The notes under the pieces are model-generated. The model was not told the origin of the DNA, did no database searches, and was given only the letters and a program-made list of their open reading frames with translations. A stretch of 50,000 nt of DNA from Zygnema cylindricum (taxonomy: Eukaryota > Streptophyta > Zygnematophyceae > Zygnematales > Zygnemataceae). Of the stretch, positions 11,050 to 20,443 are shown one piece after another. Both the position numbers and the translations under genes were made by a program. Every line of letters starts with the position of its first letter. Within the stretch, counting starts at the first letter, position 1. Where the stretch lies: assembly GCA_037447655.1 (NCBI GenBank), contig JBBHKE010001596.1:1-50000 (forward strand), in the 5' to 3' direction.

Positions 11050-11700
11050 CCTCTACATCTGCAGCCAAAGTTGACAGTTCTCCTTCGGCCAGAGGCAGCC
11101 AAATAAAGGCAGAGGAAGCCCGAATAAGTCCCAGGCTGAGCTGCAGGTCTTTGTCGTGCCGCGCCTCGGTAGAGTCTCTGGTGGAAGGGTCCGGATTTTA
11201 GCAGAGTCCGTCGGCATTCCCATTAATCTCCCCGGCCCGATGGATGATGCTGAAATCATTTTCCTGCAAGATGAAAACCCATCTCGCCAGCTTGCTGGTC
11301 AACTTATTGTTCTCCATGATCCATTTGAGATGGATCTGTGATAAAGTGAAGTGTACTCCATAAAGGTAAGCCGGAATCTTTGAATGTAGTTCCCATGTTG
11401 CTCACGTGATTCACCGATTATTATTGACTGCATAGGCCTCTACTTACTTCCGCCGATCGCCGATCTTCGCGTAGCGCTCCCCGATGTGAAGCCAGAACCA
11501 ATCGTAAAAGGAGAATAGGCCGCTGGTGGTCGGGCATCTAGAGCACAGGATGCTGCTTAAGGGAATCTTTCAAGAATTGGAATGCAATCTGCTGTTCTTC
11601 CTTCCACTGCCATTCCTGGTCTTTCCTCAATAATAGATTATATGGCTGAGCGTGACTACTGAATTCATGAATAAACCTTTGGTAATAGTTTGCAAGGCTT
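11050..11700 (-). pseudogene. Gypsy RNase H remnant
   Basis: Downstream of RT on the - strand, the frame is broken but the C-terminal signature of gypsy RNase H is readable around 11310-11215: KLARWVFILQENDFSIIHRAG followed by INGNADGL, matching the usual ending of the family. Upstream, 11538-11340 contains stops in every frame and seems rearranged. RNase H degrades the RNA strand of the RNA/DNA hybrid during reverse transcription. Confidence 0.6.
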
Positions 11701-12560
11701 AGGAATGTATGAAGAGCAGAAATGTCCTGCTGGGGAGGAAGAGCGTCAAGGGCTGCCACCTTAAGCATGTGGGGACCCACAATCTCGGAAGTCACCTCAT
11801 GACCCAAATAAATGATTTTTTGCACCCCAAAGATGCCGTTCCCTGGGTGACAATTCAAGCCCGCTGCTTGGAGCGCCCTGAGAACTTTTTGTGTATGCTC
11901 CAAGTGTTCCTCGACTGTCTTGGAGAAGATGATCACATTCTCGATGTAGCATCGATTGAAGTCAATTCCCCGGAGAGCCTCGTCCATGGCCCGTTGGAAT
12001 TTGGCAAGTGCATTTTTGAGGCCAAAGAGCATGTATAACCATTCATGTAGCCTGGATCCTACCCAAAAAACGGTCTTTTCCCAGTGCTTCGGCTCTATTG
12101 CAATCTGGTGAAATCCATTCTTCATATCCAACGTGGAGTAGATGGTGGCCCTAGCAAGAGAGTTAAAGAACTCTTCCGGGGTAGGCATAGGATAACGGTC
12201 GGAGACAGTTGCTGCGTTGAGCATCTGGTAGTCCCCACACATCCGGAAATCTACCGTTTTTTTGGAGGAGTCTTTCTTTGGTGGGAGCACGGTGGGTGAG
12301 GCAAATCCATGTTGCCCTGTACTCTCCTGCACCAGCCCTGGGTCCACCAAAGTTTGCACCTTTGTGGTAATGAACTCCTTCTCTTTAAAACTGAGAGGAT
12401 ACTGTTTTTGTGCCAAACAGTTGCCGTCTCGTCAAATTAGGTCTATCCGGAAAGGGGTCCCCTTATAGATTCCTACATCTGTATTAGACCAGGCGAACAC
12501 TTCCGTGTTCTCCTCTAACAGATTGGAGAGTCGGGCCTTCTGCTGTGAGTTTTGCTGTTC
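11538..12560 (-). pseudogene. Gypsy reverse transcriptase with mutated active site
   Basis: The open frame 12416-11538 (292 codons) extends upstream through one TGA (about 12435) to about 12560, where NLLEENTEVFAWSN matches the start of gypsy RT domains. Visible blocks: SPTVLPPKKDSSKKTVDFRM, DYQMLN, STLDMKNGFHQIAI, MLFGLKNALAKFQRAM and IYLGHEV, then the connection region ending in NYYQRFIHEFS. The catalytic box that should read Tyr-Ile-Asp-Asp is CYIENVIIFS: both catalytic aspartates are replaced (Glu, Asn). This copy cannot be an active polymerase. The long open frame with dead catalytic residues suggests fairly recent inactivation. Confidence 0.85.
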
Positions 12561-12914
12561 CCCTAGGGTCCTGTCCATCTTCCCGTGTTCCACTGCCGCT
12601 AATGCTTCTTTTGGCCTACCCTATAGGGAGATGCTGAATTTCAGCTCTACAAGTGGGTCTGTCCCTTTCTCGGTTGTTAGAACGTTGCTGCAGACAACTT
12701 CCCTTGAGCTGCCCTGATCTGAGCCTTCGCTCCCCCCCACTAAGGAAACTCATGGGTTTAGTGTGCTATCTTAATGAAATTGTGTGAAGTTTCTTTTTCT
12801 TTCCTCTCTCCCCCCCTCAAGCTGCAAAGTAGCTTGCATGGTCAACAATTGTGGAGCTTGAAGGTATGCTCCCCGTGAAGTTGGAATCTGTAGGCTAGTG
12901 AATGCCAAAGAATT
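12560..12914 (-). other. Spacer between methyltransferase and RT
   Basis: About 350 bp between the stop of the methyltransferase frame and the first recognisable RT residues. I see no domain. It includes a short C-run (G-run on the coding strand) near 12810-12820 and several stops. In an intact element this would be linker or part of the polyprotein. Confidence 0.35.
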
Positions 12915-13870
12915 TTACAGCACCCAAGAAATTGCATTCAAATCCACACTTTGACCGATTAAACTGCACCTTTTTGAGGTTGAGACCCCTGGTGCTGCTG
13001 TGGTTGCTTGTCGGAATCCCATTGCTTGTTCCCGTTCCTCAATGCTTGGTGCTGTCCAAGTATTTGCTCTACTGTCAAATATCATCCCGGATGCGCCTCT
13101 CCGGTAAGCATGGCTGTTAGGAAAAGATACCAGGGTTGGTAGGGCCTTCCGTGGATATCCGGTTTTATTGCAACAAAAAAAGGGTGCTCGGTCGGCTTTG
13201 GTCATTGGAGTGGCCATGTGCCCTGGTCCAAGAATCTGTTGAACTGTGATGTTGGGATCAGGAACCTGGGTATTCAACAGCTTTTGGAGGATGTGAAGAG
13301 GAACCAAGTAGGTCGAAGAAGCCTGAACTTGGTAGGCTCTTGATCCGACCTGAGCTGCATCAAAAACTATTGGAGTCCCCAAAACCTTGGTCACTTAGTT
13401 CCAGCTGTTGTCCACCTGTTTTCTTTTATCATATGTTGGGTTAACATTTTCTAAGACGTACTCCACAGGCGTGTCCTGGCGGTTCTGTATCTTTGTTATT
13501 AGTCGCGTCATCTGGAAGAATGTTCTACTGCGGACATCTTGGTGTCCCCTGCCCTGTCCTGCTAACGAATACCCCTTGCACGGCCATCCAGCGATTACCA
13601 GATCCACCCTTCCAAGCTTTTCCAAATGTGAATTGGTGATATTGTCCACATTTTGGGGAAGCGTGCGATGAGAGCTAGACATGGCGGACACCGGGAGTTG
13701 CTGTGGTTAAAGTTGGTGCAGCTGTTGCAGTCGGTACTCACAGACTGCACGGGTGTCCGGATCAATCTCGATTGTTGAGTACGCTTTTACTTGGTATCCA
13801 GCTTTTAGGACGGCCTCCAGATCGAAGCTAATGCCAGAAAATAGTGATAGAATCCTGAGTCTTGAGGGCG
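12915..13870 (-). pseudogene. C5 cytosine DNA methyltransferase inside gypsy pol
   Basis: One - strand frame, continuous except for two TAA stops (about 13707-13709 and 13395-13397), carries the ordered motifs of C5 DNA methyltransferases. Motif I (SAM binding): LRILSLFSGISFDLEAVL, about 13859. Motif IV with the catalytic Pro-Cys: VDLVIAGWPCKGYSLAG, then QGRGHQDVRSRTFF. Motif VI Glu-Asn-Val: EYVLENVNP. Motif IX-like: IEEREQAMGF. Motif X-like: LIGQSVDLNAI. The frame ends at 12915. Such enzymes transfer a methyl group from SAM to C5 of cytosine. The domain lies between protease and RT and has no visible N-terminal targeting domains, and Pro-Cys is followed by Lys rather than the usual Gln or Asn. 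It resembles small eukaryotic and viral C5 MTases; I cannot place it with DNMT1, DNMT3 or DNMT5 by eye. The remaining motifs look well kept, so loss seems recent. Confidence 0.85.
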
Positions 13871-14099
13871 GGAACTCTAGTGACACCTCCTGTCGATTGA
13901 AGTCTTCCCCTTTGTTAGGAGCTGTTGAAAGTTCTGACCAGGGAACCTTTGTTTTCCAGATAATATTGCAGCAAAGCTCTTGTCCACTTCTCGCCGAAGT
14001 GTGGCCATCTGTCTTAATCGGTTTTGGTACTCCCTTTCCCACCACTTGGAAGTAGGGAATTGCTAGATGGAGTTGGCGATACCGGAAGAGTAGTCGAAC

Positions 14100-14545
14100 A
14101 GCTCTGAAGGGGTTTAGGTAGAGTATACGGGATAGCATCGAGACACAGGAACAACTATTTTTCCTCGGTTCCATAAATCGAAGGGGACCACCACTTTGGT
14201 GCCCTCCGGATCCTCCGGATCTGAGACTGTAATTTGTTCGTTCCATACGCTCAATTCCATGTTCAATCTTGTCCACGTTGCCATTCCCAACAAAATTTTG
14301 AATTGTTTACCTTCCACCACTAGGAAGGGAAGCTGAATTCGAACGTGCTGGCCTGCGTCATCCGCAAATTCGATTTCCATGGCTTTTATGATACCATATA
14401 CTGGTTGGCTCCCACTGCTGACCGTGCTCAGGCATATGTCGCTGGGGTTGATTTTCGGCCGGAGTTCCTCGTGCATTTGTTGTAATGCTGAGGTGGTGAT
14501 GAGATTAGGGAGACCAATGCATCCTGGTACCCGCCGTATCCATTA
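14100..14545 (-). pseudogene. Retroviral-type aspartic protease of gypsy element B
   Basis: On the - strand LMDTAGTRM holds a variant of the active-site triad region (DTAG where DTGA or DSGA is usual), near 14530. After a 1-nt frameshift the frame 14476-14114 continues with the beta-sheet core and ends with the flap/dimer signature FKILLGMATW typical of gypsy proteases. The protease cuts the polyprotein into its parts. It lies just upstream of the methyltransferase; the linking frame 14276-13870 runs without a stop into motif I, so protease and methyltransferase were probably one polyprotein. Confidence 0.65.
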
Positions 14546-14594
14546 AGTTTAAAATTTCCCGTTCTGTTTAGAATAAGAGCCACTGACACGACCT

Positions 14595-14800
14595 TATAAT
14601 CTCTAAGGGGGGGGATATAGAGTACTCTTTCTTCCTTGCTCCATTCCTCATTACACCTATGCATATCTCTGGGGGGGGAAGACAGAGAAGGGCATGGTCA
14701 CGGGTCCGAGGAATCATCAGCATTTGGGGTGGATGGCAGGTCTCTCATGCATTCCTCATAGGACATCTTACTTGAACCTTACGGTCACCAGGCACGCTCG
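14595..14800 (+). repeat. Inverted copy of the gypsy B LTR start with G-tract
   Basis: On the + strand a run of 8 G (14607-14614) is followed by GAGTACTCTTT and about 180 bp that match the - strand of 9514-9300. Landmarks are CATTACACCTATGCATAT, GAAGGGCATGGTCACGGGT, GGTGGATGGCAGGTCTCTCA and GAACCTTACGGTCACCAGGCA. It therefore looks like a polypurine tract plus LTR start of a second, + strand, gypsy copy. It abuts the truncated 5' side of element B on the left and a copia LTR fragment on the right. Confidence 0.6.
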
Positions 14801-14802
14801 AC

Positions 14803-15651
14803 AATGGGCCTGACTAACCCAGGACTTGATCCTAGTACCTACCGTCTGTGAAAGTTCCCGATAGCCAATAACTTTATCCGTTTAGTCTACAACTAATGTT
14901 AAGTGATAATGGGATTGATAATTTTATAAACAATTAAATGTAGACTAATTCATTTAACGGAGACTATATACGGAATGCATATATTCAGTTATGTAAAGTA
15001 CGGAGTACGGTACGGCGAAGAAACAGATACCACGCATTTTGCTTTGATAGCGAAACAAATACCGCGCAAGTATTTATTACGGCTACGATCGAAATTTGGT
15101 TTCGATCGGACGGCCGAAAGTGATGTTGAGATCGGAGAAGAGGACTTCAGCGATTTGCGGTCATTGCCACATAGGATGACACGTGGCGTAATGACATTGG
15201 ATTGCAGCATCTCCGGAGATTATGTGAAAGAATTCGGATATGGCATGTGTCGATTTTTGGCCATGTCGTACAATGTCCGAACATAAAGTACACCGACAGT
15301 TGTACCTTTCTGTACGACACAGTAATATGATTGGTGCCGTACGTCAACAGATAGAGTTTGTGAGAGAGATAGGACTTAGAAAATTTGGTAGATAGGACCC
15401 TCTCTCCCAAGGAGCTTTTGTACAAAAAGGTCAACTTTGACCCACCATAACTCACTGCTCACGGAAGCAAATTTAAAGATTCTTTTTGCTATAGACTCAA
15501 GGGAGTCTTGCCTTCACATGTGTGAAGGTGGTCAGATTTTTGTCTGCGAGGGTTGCAGTTATTCGTGCTGAAACATAAAGGGGTCAGGGTTATCTTAGAG
15601 GCTTATTGTGAGCTGCCTACTCTGAGGACCTATGGAGGTCTCAGAGATACA
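14803..15651 (+). repeat. 5'-truncated copia LTR of element C1
   Basis: Aligns with the copia LTRs further right from the tRNA-like block (GGACTTGATCCTAGTACCT, 14810s) through the body (GAAACAGATACCACGCATTTTG, 15020s) to the end just before the primer-binding site at 15652. The first 240 bp of a complete LTR are missing, replaced by the gypsy LTR-start fragment. It is the most diverged LTR of the array together with the one at 35290. The - strand ORF 15147-15455 and the + ORF 14975-15286 within it are by-products of repeated DNA. Confidence 0.7.
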
Positions 15652-15666
15652 AGTTATGGGCCCACC
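15652..15666 (+). other. Primer-binding site of C1 (half tRNA-iMet)
   Basis: AGTTATGGGCCCACC directly after the LTR is complementary to the anticodon stem-loop of plant initiator tRNA-Met (GGTGGGCCCATAACC), with one mismatch at the first base. Drosophila copia uses the same internal site, primed by a half tRNA. The ATG at 15656 within the site opens gag. Confidence 0.8.
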
Positions 15667-16693
15667 CTCTAGGGTGCCCATCTTTAATGGAACTACCTTC
15701 ATATTCTGGGAGAGTATGATGACAGTAGCTCTATGTGAGAAAAGGTTTTGGGGAATAGTGAGTGGACAGGTGAGGCGCCCATCCAGTCTTTGCATCCCTC
15801 CAAGGTTTGGGGGAAGCAGATTCACCAGAGATACAGATCCATCTCCAACAGAGGAGACAAAGGAAGGAGAGGTGGTGGACAAAGGAAAGGAGAAAGAGGA
15901 GATCACACCGATAGCAACCGGTTCGCATTCATGTCACCTATTCCGAGGAACGAGGAGAATGATGTCGATACCTGGGAGTAGAAAAATATGGCGGCAAAGC
16001 ACTTCATCCTCCGTCATCTCACCCAAGGGCTTGCATCTCCTCATTTGCAGGTAGAGAGGGCACCTAATTTTTGGGTGGCTCTCATAGAGATTTACCGAAG
16101 TGGTAGGATTCAGCAACAACAGTTGGCTAATTAGAAAAATAACGCATATGTATACAAGGGGGGTGAAGATGTTGGATTTTTGTAATGAGCTCGCAACACT
16201 TTTTATGGAGCTAGAGAGGGCTGGACATGTTCAAACTGAAAAGATGAAGGTAAACTGCTTGCTCATGAAGTTACCAGATGAGTTCGAGAACATAGTCAAC
16301 CGTGTGTAGGACTTGCCAAATTCAAGGTGGATATGGAGTTCAGTGGCAGCGATGATTCTGGTTCGAGAGAACACGATTGAGATGCAAAGGGGAGGAATGA
16401 GTGGGCAAGCCTTGGCAGCTGAGACCGATTGGAGAAACAACAATTCTAGGAAACCGGTCGGAAGTTATGGAGGGGGGGGGCAGAAAAATCAGACCGAGGA
16501 GTTTGGACCAAGGGCTCCTAAGGGTTTGTGTCATTTTTGTAAGAAGCCAATGCACTATATGGCAGAGTGCACTAAGCTAACCAAACTTCGGTTAAAAGAG
16601 GGGCAGACCGGTGGACCTCGAAGAGGAAAAAAAAAGGCTCTTGTGACTCAGCTACATGAGGAGGAATCCGAGGACGAGGACGGTGGGATCTAG
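15656..16693 (+). pseudogene. gag: Copia gag of element C1
   Basis: The frame opens at the ATG inside the primer-binding site (MGPPSRVPIFNG) and is of copia gag type. It carries CEKRFWGIVSGQ, shifts frame near 15930, has an in-frame TAG in ANxKNNA (about 16131), and continues through 16100-16309 and 16313-16693. The CCHC knuckle CHFCKKPMHYMAEC (CX2CX4HX4C) is intact at about 16530-16571, followed by an acidic Glu-rich linker and a TAG at 16691. Gag forms the particle around element RNA. Non-functional through frameshifts and stops. Confidence 0.75.
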
Positions 16694-18893
16694 CTGGATG
16701 AGGAGTTGGAGGCAAAGACCAAGGTCGAAATTCCTCGAAAGCAGAAGTGTGCTTTTGGAGGTTTGATAGGTGAAGGAGGTTGGATTATGGATTTCGGTGC
16801 CTCCATGCAAATGTGTAAGGATAAATACCCGTTCACAAAGATGAGAAAGATTCCCACCGTAGAGATAGAGTATGGGGATGGGAGGGTAGTCACTACTACT
16901 ATGTTAGGATCGGTAGATCTGAATGTCTTAATGGAGGGGAAGACATCCATAGTGACATTCTTTGATGTGTTGTTTATTCCGGAGTTAAACAAAAACCTCA
17001 TCTCAACGTCTGTGTTAGATGATAAGGGTTTTGAGATTAGCACTAGGAAAGGAACCTTTACAACTAGCTTTGAGGAGGTAGTTTATTTAAATGCCGGAAA
17101 AGGTAGCCAAAGGATGTGTAGGCTGATCTTGAGCATTGAAAAGAAAAAAACTTTACTATGTTGGTGTTCATGATATTATGTTGTGGCATAAGAGGCTTGG
17201 GCATGTGCATTTAGATAAGTTGAAAGAAATGAAAAAGATGGGAATAGTGGAAGGAATTCAATTCGGAGGTAAGGCACACAGGTTACCCTTCCCAAAGGAA
17301 GCCACTTATAAAGGGAGAAAAGTATTAGACTTGGTACACACTGATATTTGGGGACCGGCCAAAGTGCCCTCCCCCGGTGGTAAAAGGTTTATGATGATAA
17401 TCATTGACGATTGGTCTCGATACTCTAGTGTGTATTTTTGAAAAATAAGTCAATGGCCCCACAGGTTTCAAGGAATGGAAGGCATGGAGTGAGAAACTCC
17501 ATGAAACCTCTATTAAGAGAGTAAGGAGTGATAATGGGGGAGAGTATACCTCGAATCAGTTTGAGTATTTTAAGAGAGAAGATGGAGTGCAACACCAAAA
17601 GATAGTTCCTGAAAATCCTGAGCAGAATGGTGTAGCTGAGAGGTGAAATAGAACACTAAGTGATAGTGGTAGGAGTATGCTCTCAAATTAAAAGGTAGGA
17701 AAGAGATTTTGGGCGAAGCTATGGCGTGCAAAATATCTCAGAATAGAGTTCTCACTTTGGGTAAAAGTAAACTCCTTATGAGATAGACGGGCCAACAAAT
17801 GTTTCACACTCAAAGGTTTTGGTAGTCAAGTGTTCAACCTAGACGGTGGTGGAAGTTTGATCGAAGAAAAACAGGATATCTGCTTGGATATCCTGAAGAT
17901 GTAAAAGAATATAGAGTCTATGATCTCAAGAGAGAAGATATAATCCTAGTAAAGCATCTTGTGGTCATGGATGAAGGGAAATGTATAAATCCCTTTAAGC
18001 ATACAAAGACAGTCAAAATCAGATTTGAGTCAGAAAATTCTGATGACTTTGAGCTTCCTAACTATCTTGTTTTCGAGAAGATGATGATTTTGCAGGTACA
18101 AATCAAACCGGGAAGAATTCAGCGGTGGAACCCCTAGTGCCAACTCCAAGCAAAGCAGAAGACGTGGTAGAAATAGACTCGGAATCAAGGGATAGGCGAG
18201 AAGCCGAAACTATTCGAAAGAATCCAAGAGAGCCATCCATTACCGCACCAGAGTTTGAGGGTGGAAGGAGAAGCAGCAAAAGATAGCAAGAGAAACAAGT
18301 TAAAAACAAGGTAAACAAATTGTCTCATCCCGATGAACCCCAGACTTATGGTGAGGCGATGAAATGTCTTGAGAGGAACCGGTGGAAAACAACCATTAAT
18401 GAGGAGATGGCTTCGATTATGGCAGCCAATACGTGGGAATTGGTGGACTGTCCCACTGATACGAAGTCGATCAAGCGTAAGTGGGAATTTAAACTTAAAA
18501 TCAACCCGGATAACACCATTGAGAGCTACAAGGCTCGGTTAGTGGCAAAGGGATTTACCCAAAAAGAGGGAATTGACTACGAGGAGACTTTTGCTTCGGT
18601 CGTTAGGTTTCCTTCCGTTTGGATACTTATCAGTATGGTGGCAGCAAAAGACATGGAAGTGCATCAAATGGATATCAAGACGACCTTCCTAAATGGAGAG
18701 TTGGAATAGGAGATTTTTATGCGACATCTCGAAGGGTTTGTGGAGCAAGGGGAGGAGAGCAAGGTATGCCAACTGATCAAATCCTTGTATCGGCTGAAAA
18801 AGGCGCCTCGGCAATGGAGCAAGAAGCTTGATGAGTTCCTTACAGGTATGGGATATATTCAGATCACCTCAGATCACTCAATTTATTTGTTTT
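16694..18893 (+). pseudogene. pol: Copia pol of C1, truncated within RT
   Basis: Protease: WIMDFGASMQMC (active-site DFGA for the usual DSGA). The pre-integrase block LWHKRLGHVHLDKLKEM at about 17175 is followed directly by KAHRLPFP; about 13 residues holding the CxxC half of the HHCC zinc site are missing relative to C2. Integrase core: VHTDIWGP, then after a stop at 17440 a broken stretch with RSDNGGEYTS and NGVAER, so D,D,E are still readable. The RT N-terminal part is open at 18320-18709 ([33 protein letters not shown], then a stop). Similarity to the other copies ends at about 18893, before the YVDD box. Integrase before RT identifies Ty1/copia. Confidence 0.8.
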
Positions 18894-19110
18894 AGGGTTT
18901 TTTAGGGTTTTCTAAACTAAACCTAAACTCTTTCTCTAAGCCTACAGCTAGCACACCTAGCCAATTAGAAGACTGTAAAGTACAAGAAGGTACGAGTACC
19001 ATTGTATTTCTTGTACGGCCCTAGTACGGCATAGTCGTTCCGCTGACGCGTGTCAGTTCCGGAGTCGTAGTTGCTCCTCCCGCGATATCCGCTGTCCAAC
19101 CATGTATTGC
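18894..19110. other. Short unique spacer, no gene
   Basis: Sequence between the truncation of C1 and the next TGTTGAAAT module. It begins with TTTAGGGTTTTTTAGGG, telomere-like repeats, and includes several GTACG/CGTAC words. Nothing coding is visible. The telomere-like start at the breakpoint might reflect repair of a break, but the same motif is common elsewhere in this window. Confidence 0.4.
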
Positions 19111-19390
19111 TGTTGAAATTATTGGATTTCTAGAGTATTTTCTATGTTTAAATATGTTGGATAACAGGAAAAGAAAAGGACGGGCAGCCTGCCTCTACCT
19201 CCTCTCTCTAGCCCCCATACTTGTTGTAGTCATTGAAGGATAGAGAGGGTGGTTGGTCCATGACTGCCTTAGTTCAACAGGCAGGTATTTTTAATAGGTT
19301 ACTAAAAGTATACTTGACGGACCCAAGGTTTGATCCCAGTACTTGCAGTTTGTCAAGTTGACCGGTAGCGGTCAGACATATCCTAATACA
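19111..19390 (-). repeat. Stand-alone SINE-like / LTR 5' module (TG...CA, 280 bp)
   Basis: This unit matches the first 290 bp of the copia LTRs (TGTTGAAATTATTGGATTTC to the tRNA-like block GGTTTGATCCCAGTACTTG) but ends with TCCTAATACA and is immediately followed by a full LTR at 19391. It therefore lacks the LTR body. The tRNA-like promoter boxes are on the - strand. It supports the idea that this segment can exist as a separate unit, but a truncated LTR is equally possible. Confidence 0.55.
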
Positions 19391-20428
19391 TGTTGAAATC
19401 AATAGATTTCAAGAGTATTTTCTAGGTTTAAATATGTTAGTATAAAAGGAAAAGAAAAGGACAGACAGCCTGCCTCCACTTCCTCTCTCTAGCCCCCATA
19501 CTTGTTGTAGTCACTGAAGGATAGAGAGGGTGGTTGATCCATGGCTGCATTAGTTGAACAGGCAGTTATTTTTAGTAGGTTACTAAAAATATACTTGACG
19601 GGCCTGGGATTTGATCCCGGTACCTGCCGTTCGTCAAGTTAGCCGATAGCGGTCAGCTTTATCCTATTAGACTAGGACCAATGCTAAATGCTATAGTATC
19701 TGATAGATATATATTCATGTAGGAGAGAACAAGTTCATTTAGCTGAAACTCTTTACGGTATGCATAGATACAGTTTCACCAAGTAAGAAGTACAGTACTA
19801 ATTTTAAACAGATACCGCGCATTTTGTTTCAATAGCAAAAAAATATCGCGCAAGTATTTATAACGGCTCAGATCGCATTTTGAGTTAAATCTTACACCGC
19901 ACATCATAGCCAAAATCGCGGAATGGTCACTTTGGCATTTAGTGACGTGGCATGACCTGGCGCCACGTGGAGAGATGACAATCGGTCGCGGGAATTTCGT
20001 GGAACGTACGGATGAGTGGAAAATGGACACGTGTTCGCTTAATGGCATTGTCGTACAAAGGTCGTACAAAAAGTACATCGGCAGTAGTACTTTTATATAC
20101 GGTACAGTACTCTAATTGGTTCGTAGAGCTAGTAGATAGGGGTTGTGAGAGGGAGCTAGGACTTAAAAAAAATCTGGTAGATGATCTTCTATCTCTTTGA
20201 GAGGTTGTATAAATTGGCATTATTTGCAGGCTTATATCTTATCGGCTGGTTGGCCGTTTTCACTGATTCATTTTGCTACGAACCGAGGGGAGTTCAACCA
20301 GCACGAGGTGCATTCAAATTGTCAGTTTGCCTTTTTGGGAAGCAATGGTTGTGGCTTCAAGTGGGTTAGTTAAATACTATCTAGAGGCTTCCTTTATTCT
20401 GTAGTCCAATGGAGGACACATAATTGTA
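19391..20428 (+). repeat. 5' LTR of copia C2
   Basis: Starts TGTTGAAATCAATAG and ends just before the primer-binding site; 1,038 bp. Contains the antisense tRNA-like block (about 19610-19680), an ACGT-motif cluster (TGACGTGGCATG, GCGCCACGTGGAG, GGACACGTGTTC, about 19944-20040), and TATAAAT at about 20208, the likely core promoter. The end reads TA rather than CA. Confidence 0.8.
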
Positions 20429-20443
20429 GGTTATGGGCCCACC
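20429..20443 (+). other. Primer-binding site of C2 (half tRNA-iMet)
   Basis: GGTTATGGGCCCACC is an exact reverse complement of GGTGGGCCCATAACC from the anticodon arm of plant initiator tRNA-Met. It directly follows the LTR and contains the gag start codon at 20433. Confidence 0.85.

Larger units (their letters stand above)
8137..14560 (-). mobile_element. Ty3/gypsy element B with DNA methyltransferase, 3' part
   Basis: Read on the - strand, the order is protease, C5 DNA methyltransferase, RT, RNase H, integrase, integrase C-terminus with PHD-like finger, G-rich polypurine tract, LTR. RT before integrase identifies Ty3/gypsy (Metaviridae type). Gag is missing, so the copy is truncated at its 5' side near 14560. 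It is multiply broken, with frameshifts in protease and RNase H/integrase, two stops in the methyltransferase, a TGA in integrase and a mutated RT active site. It shares its LTR with element A. Confidence 0.85.

Noticed and set aside
11709-12299. + strand open frames 11709-12038 and 12084-12299
   Set aside because: Antisense shadows of the RT frame on the - strand.
12915-13870. Bacterial restriction-modification methyltransferase
   Set aside because: Embedded between retroviral-type protease and gypsy RT on the same strand, with no restriction-enzyme gene.
8137-14800. DIRS-type or Crypton-type element, because a methyltransferase and inverted repeats are present
   Set aside because: DIRS elements carry an adenine-type (DAM-like) methyltransferase and a tyrosine recombinase. 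Here the enzyme has C5 motifs and the element has a D,D,E integrase.
18894-18925. Telomere or healed chromosome end
   Set aside because: Only two or three TTTAGGG-like words, interrupted, with ordinary repeats continuing on both sides.
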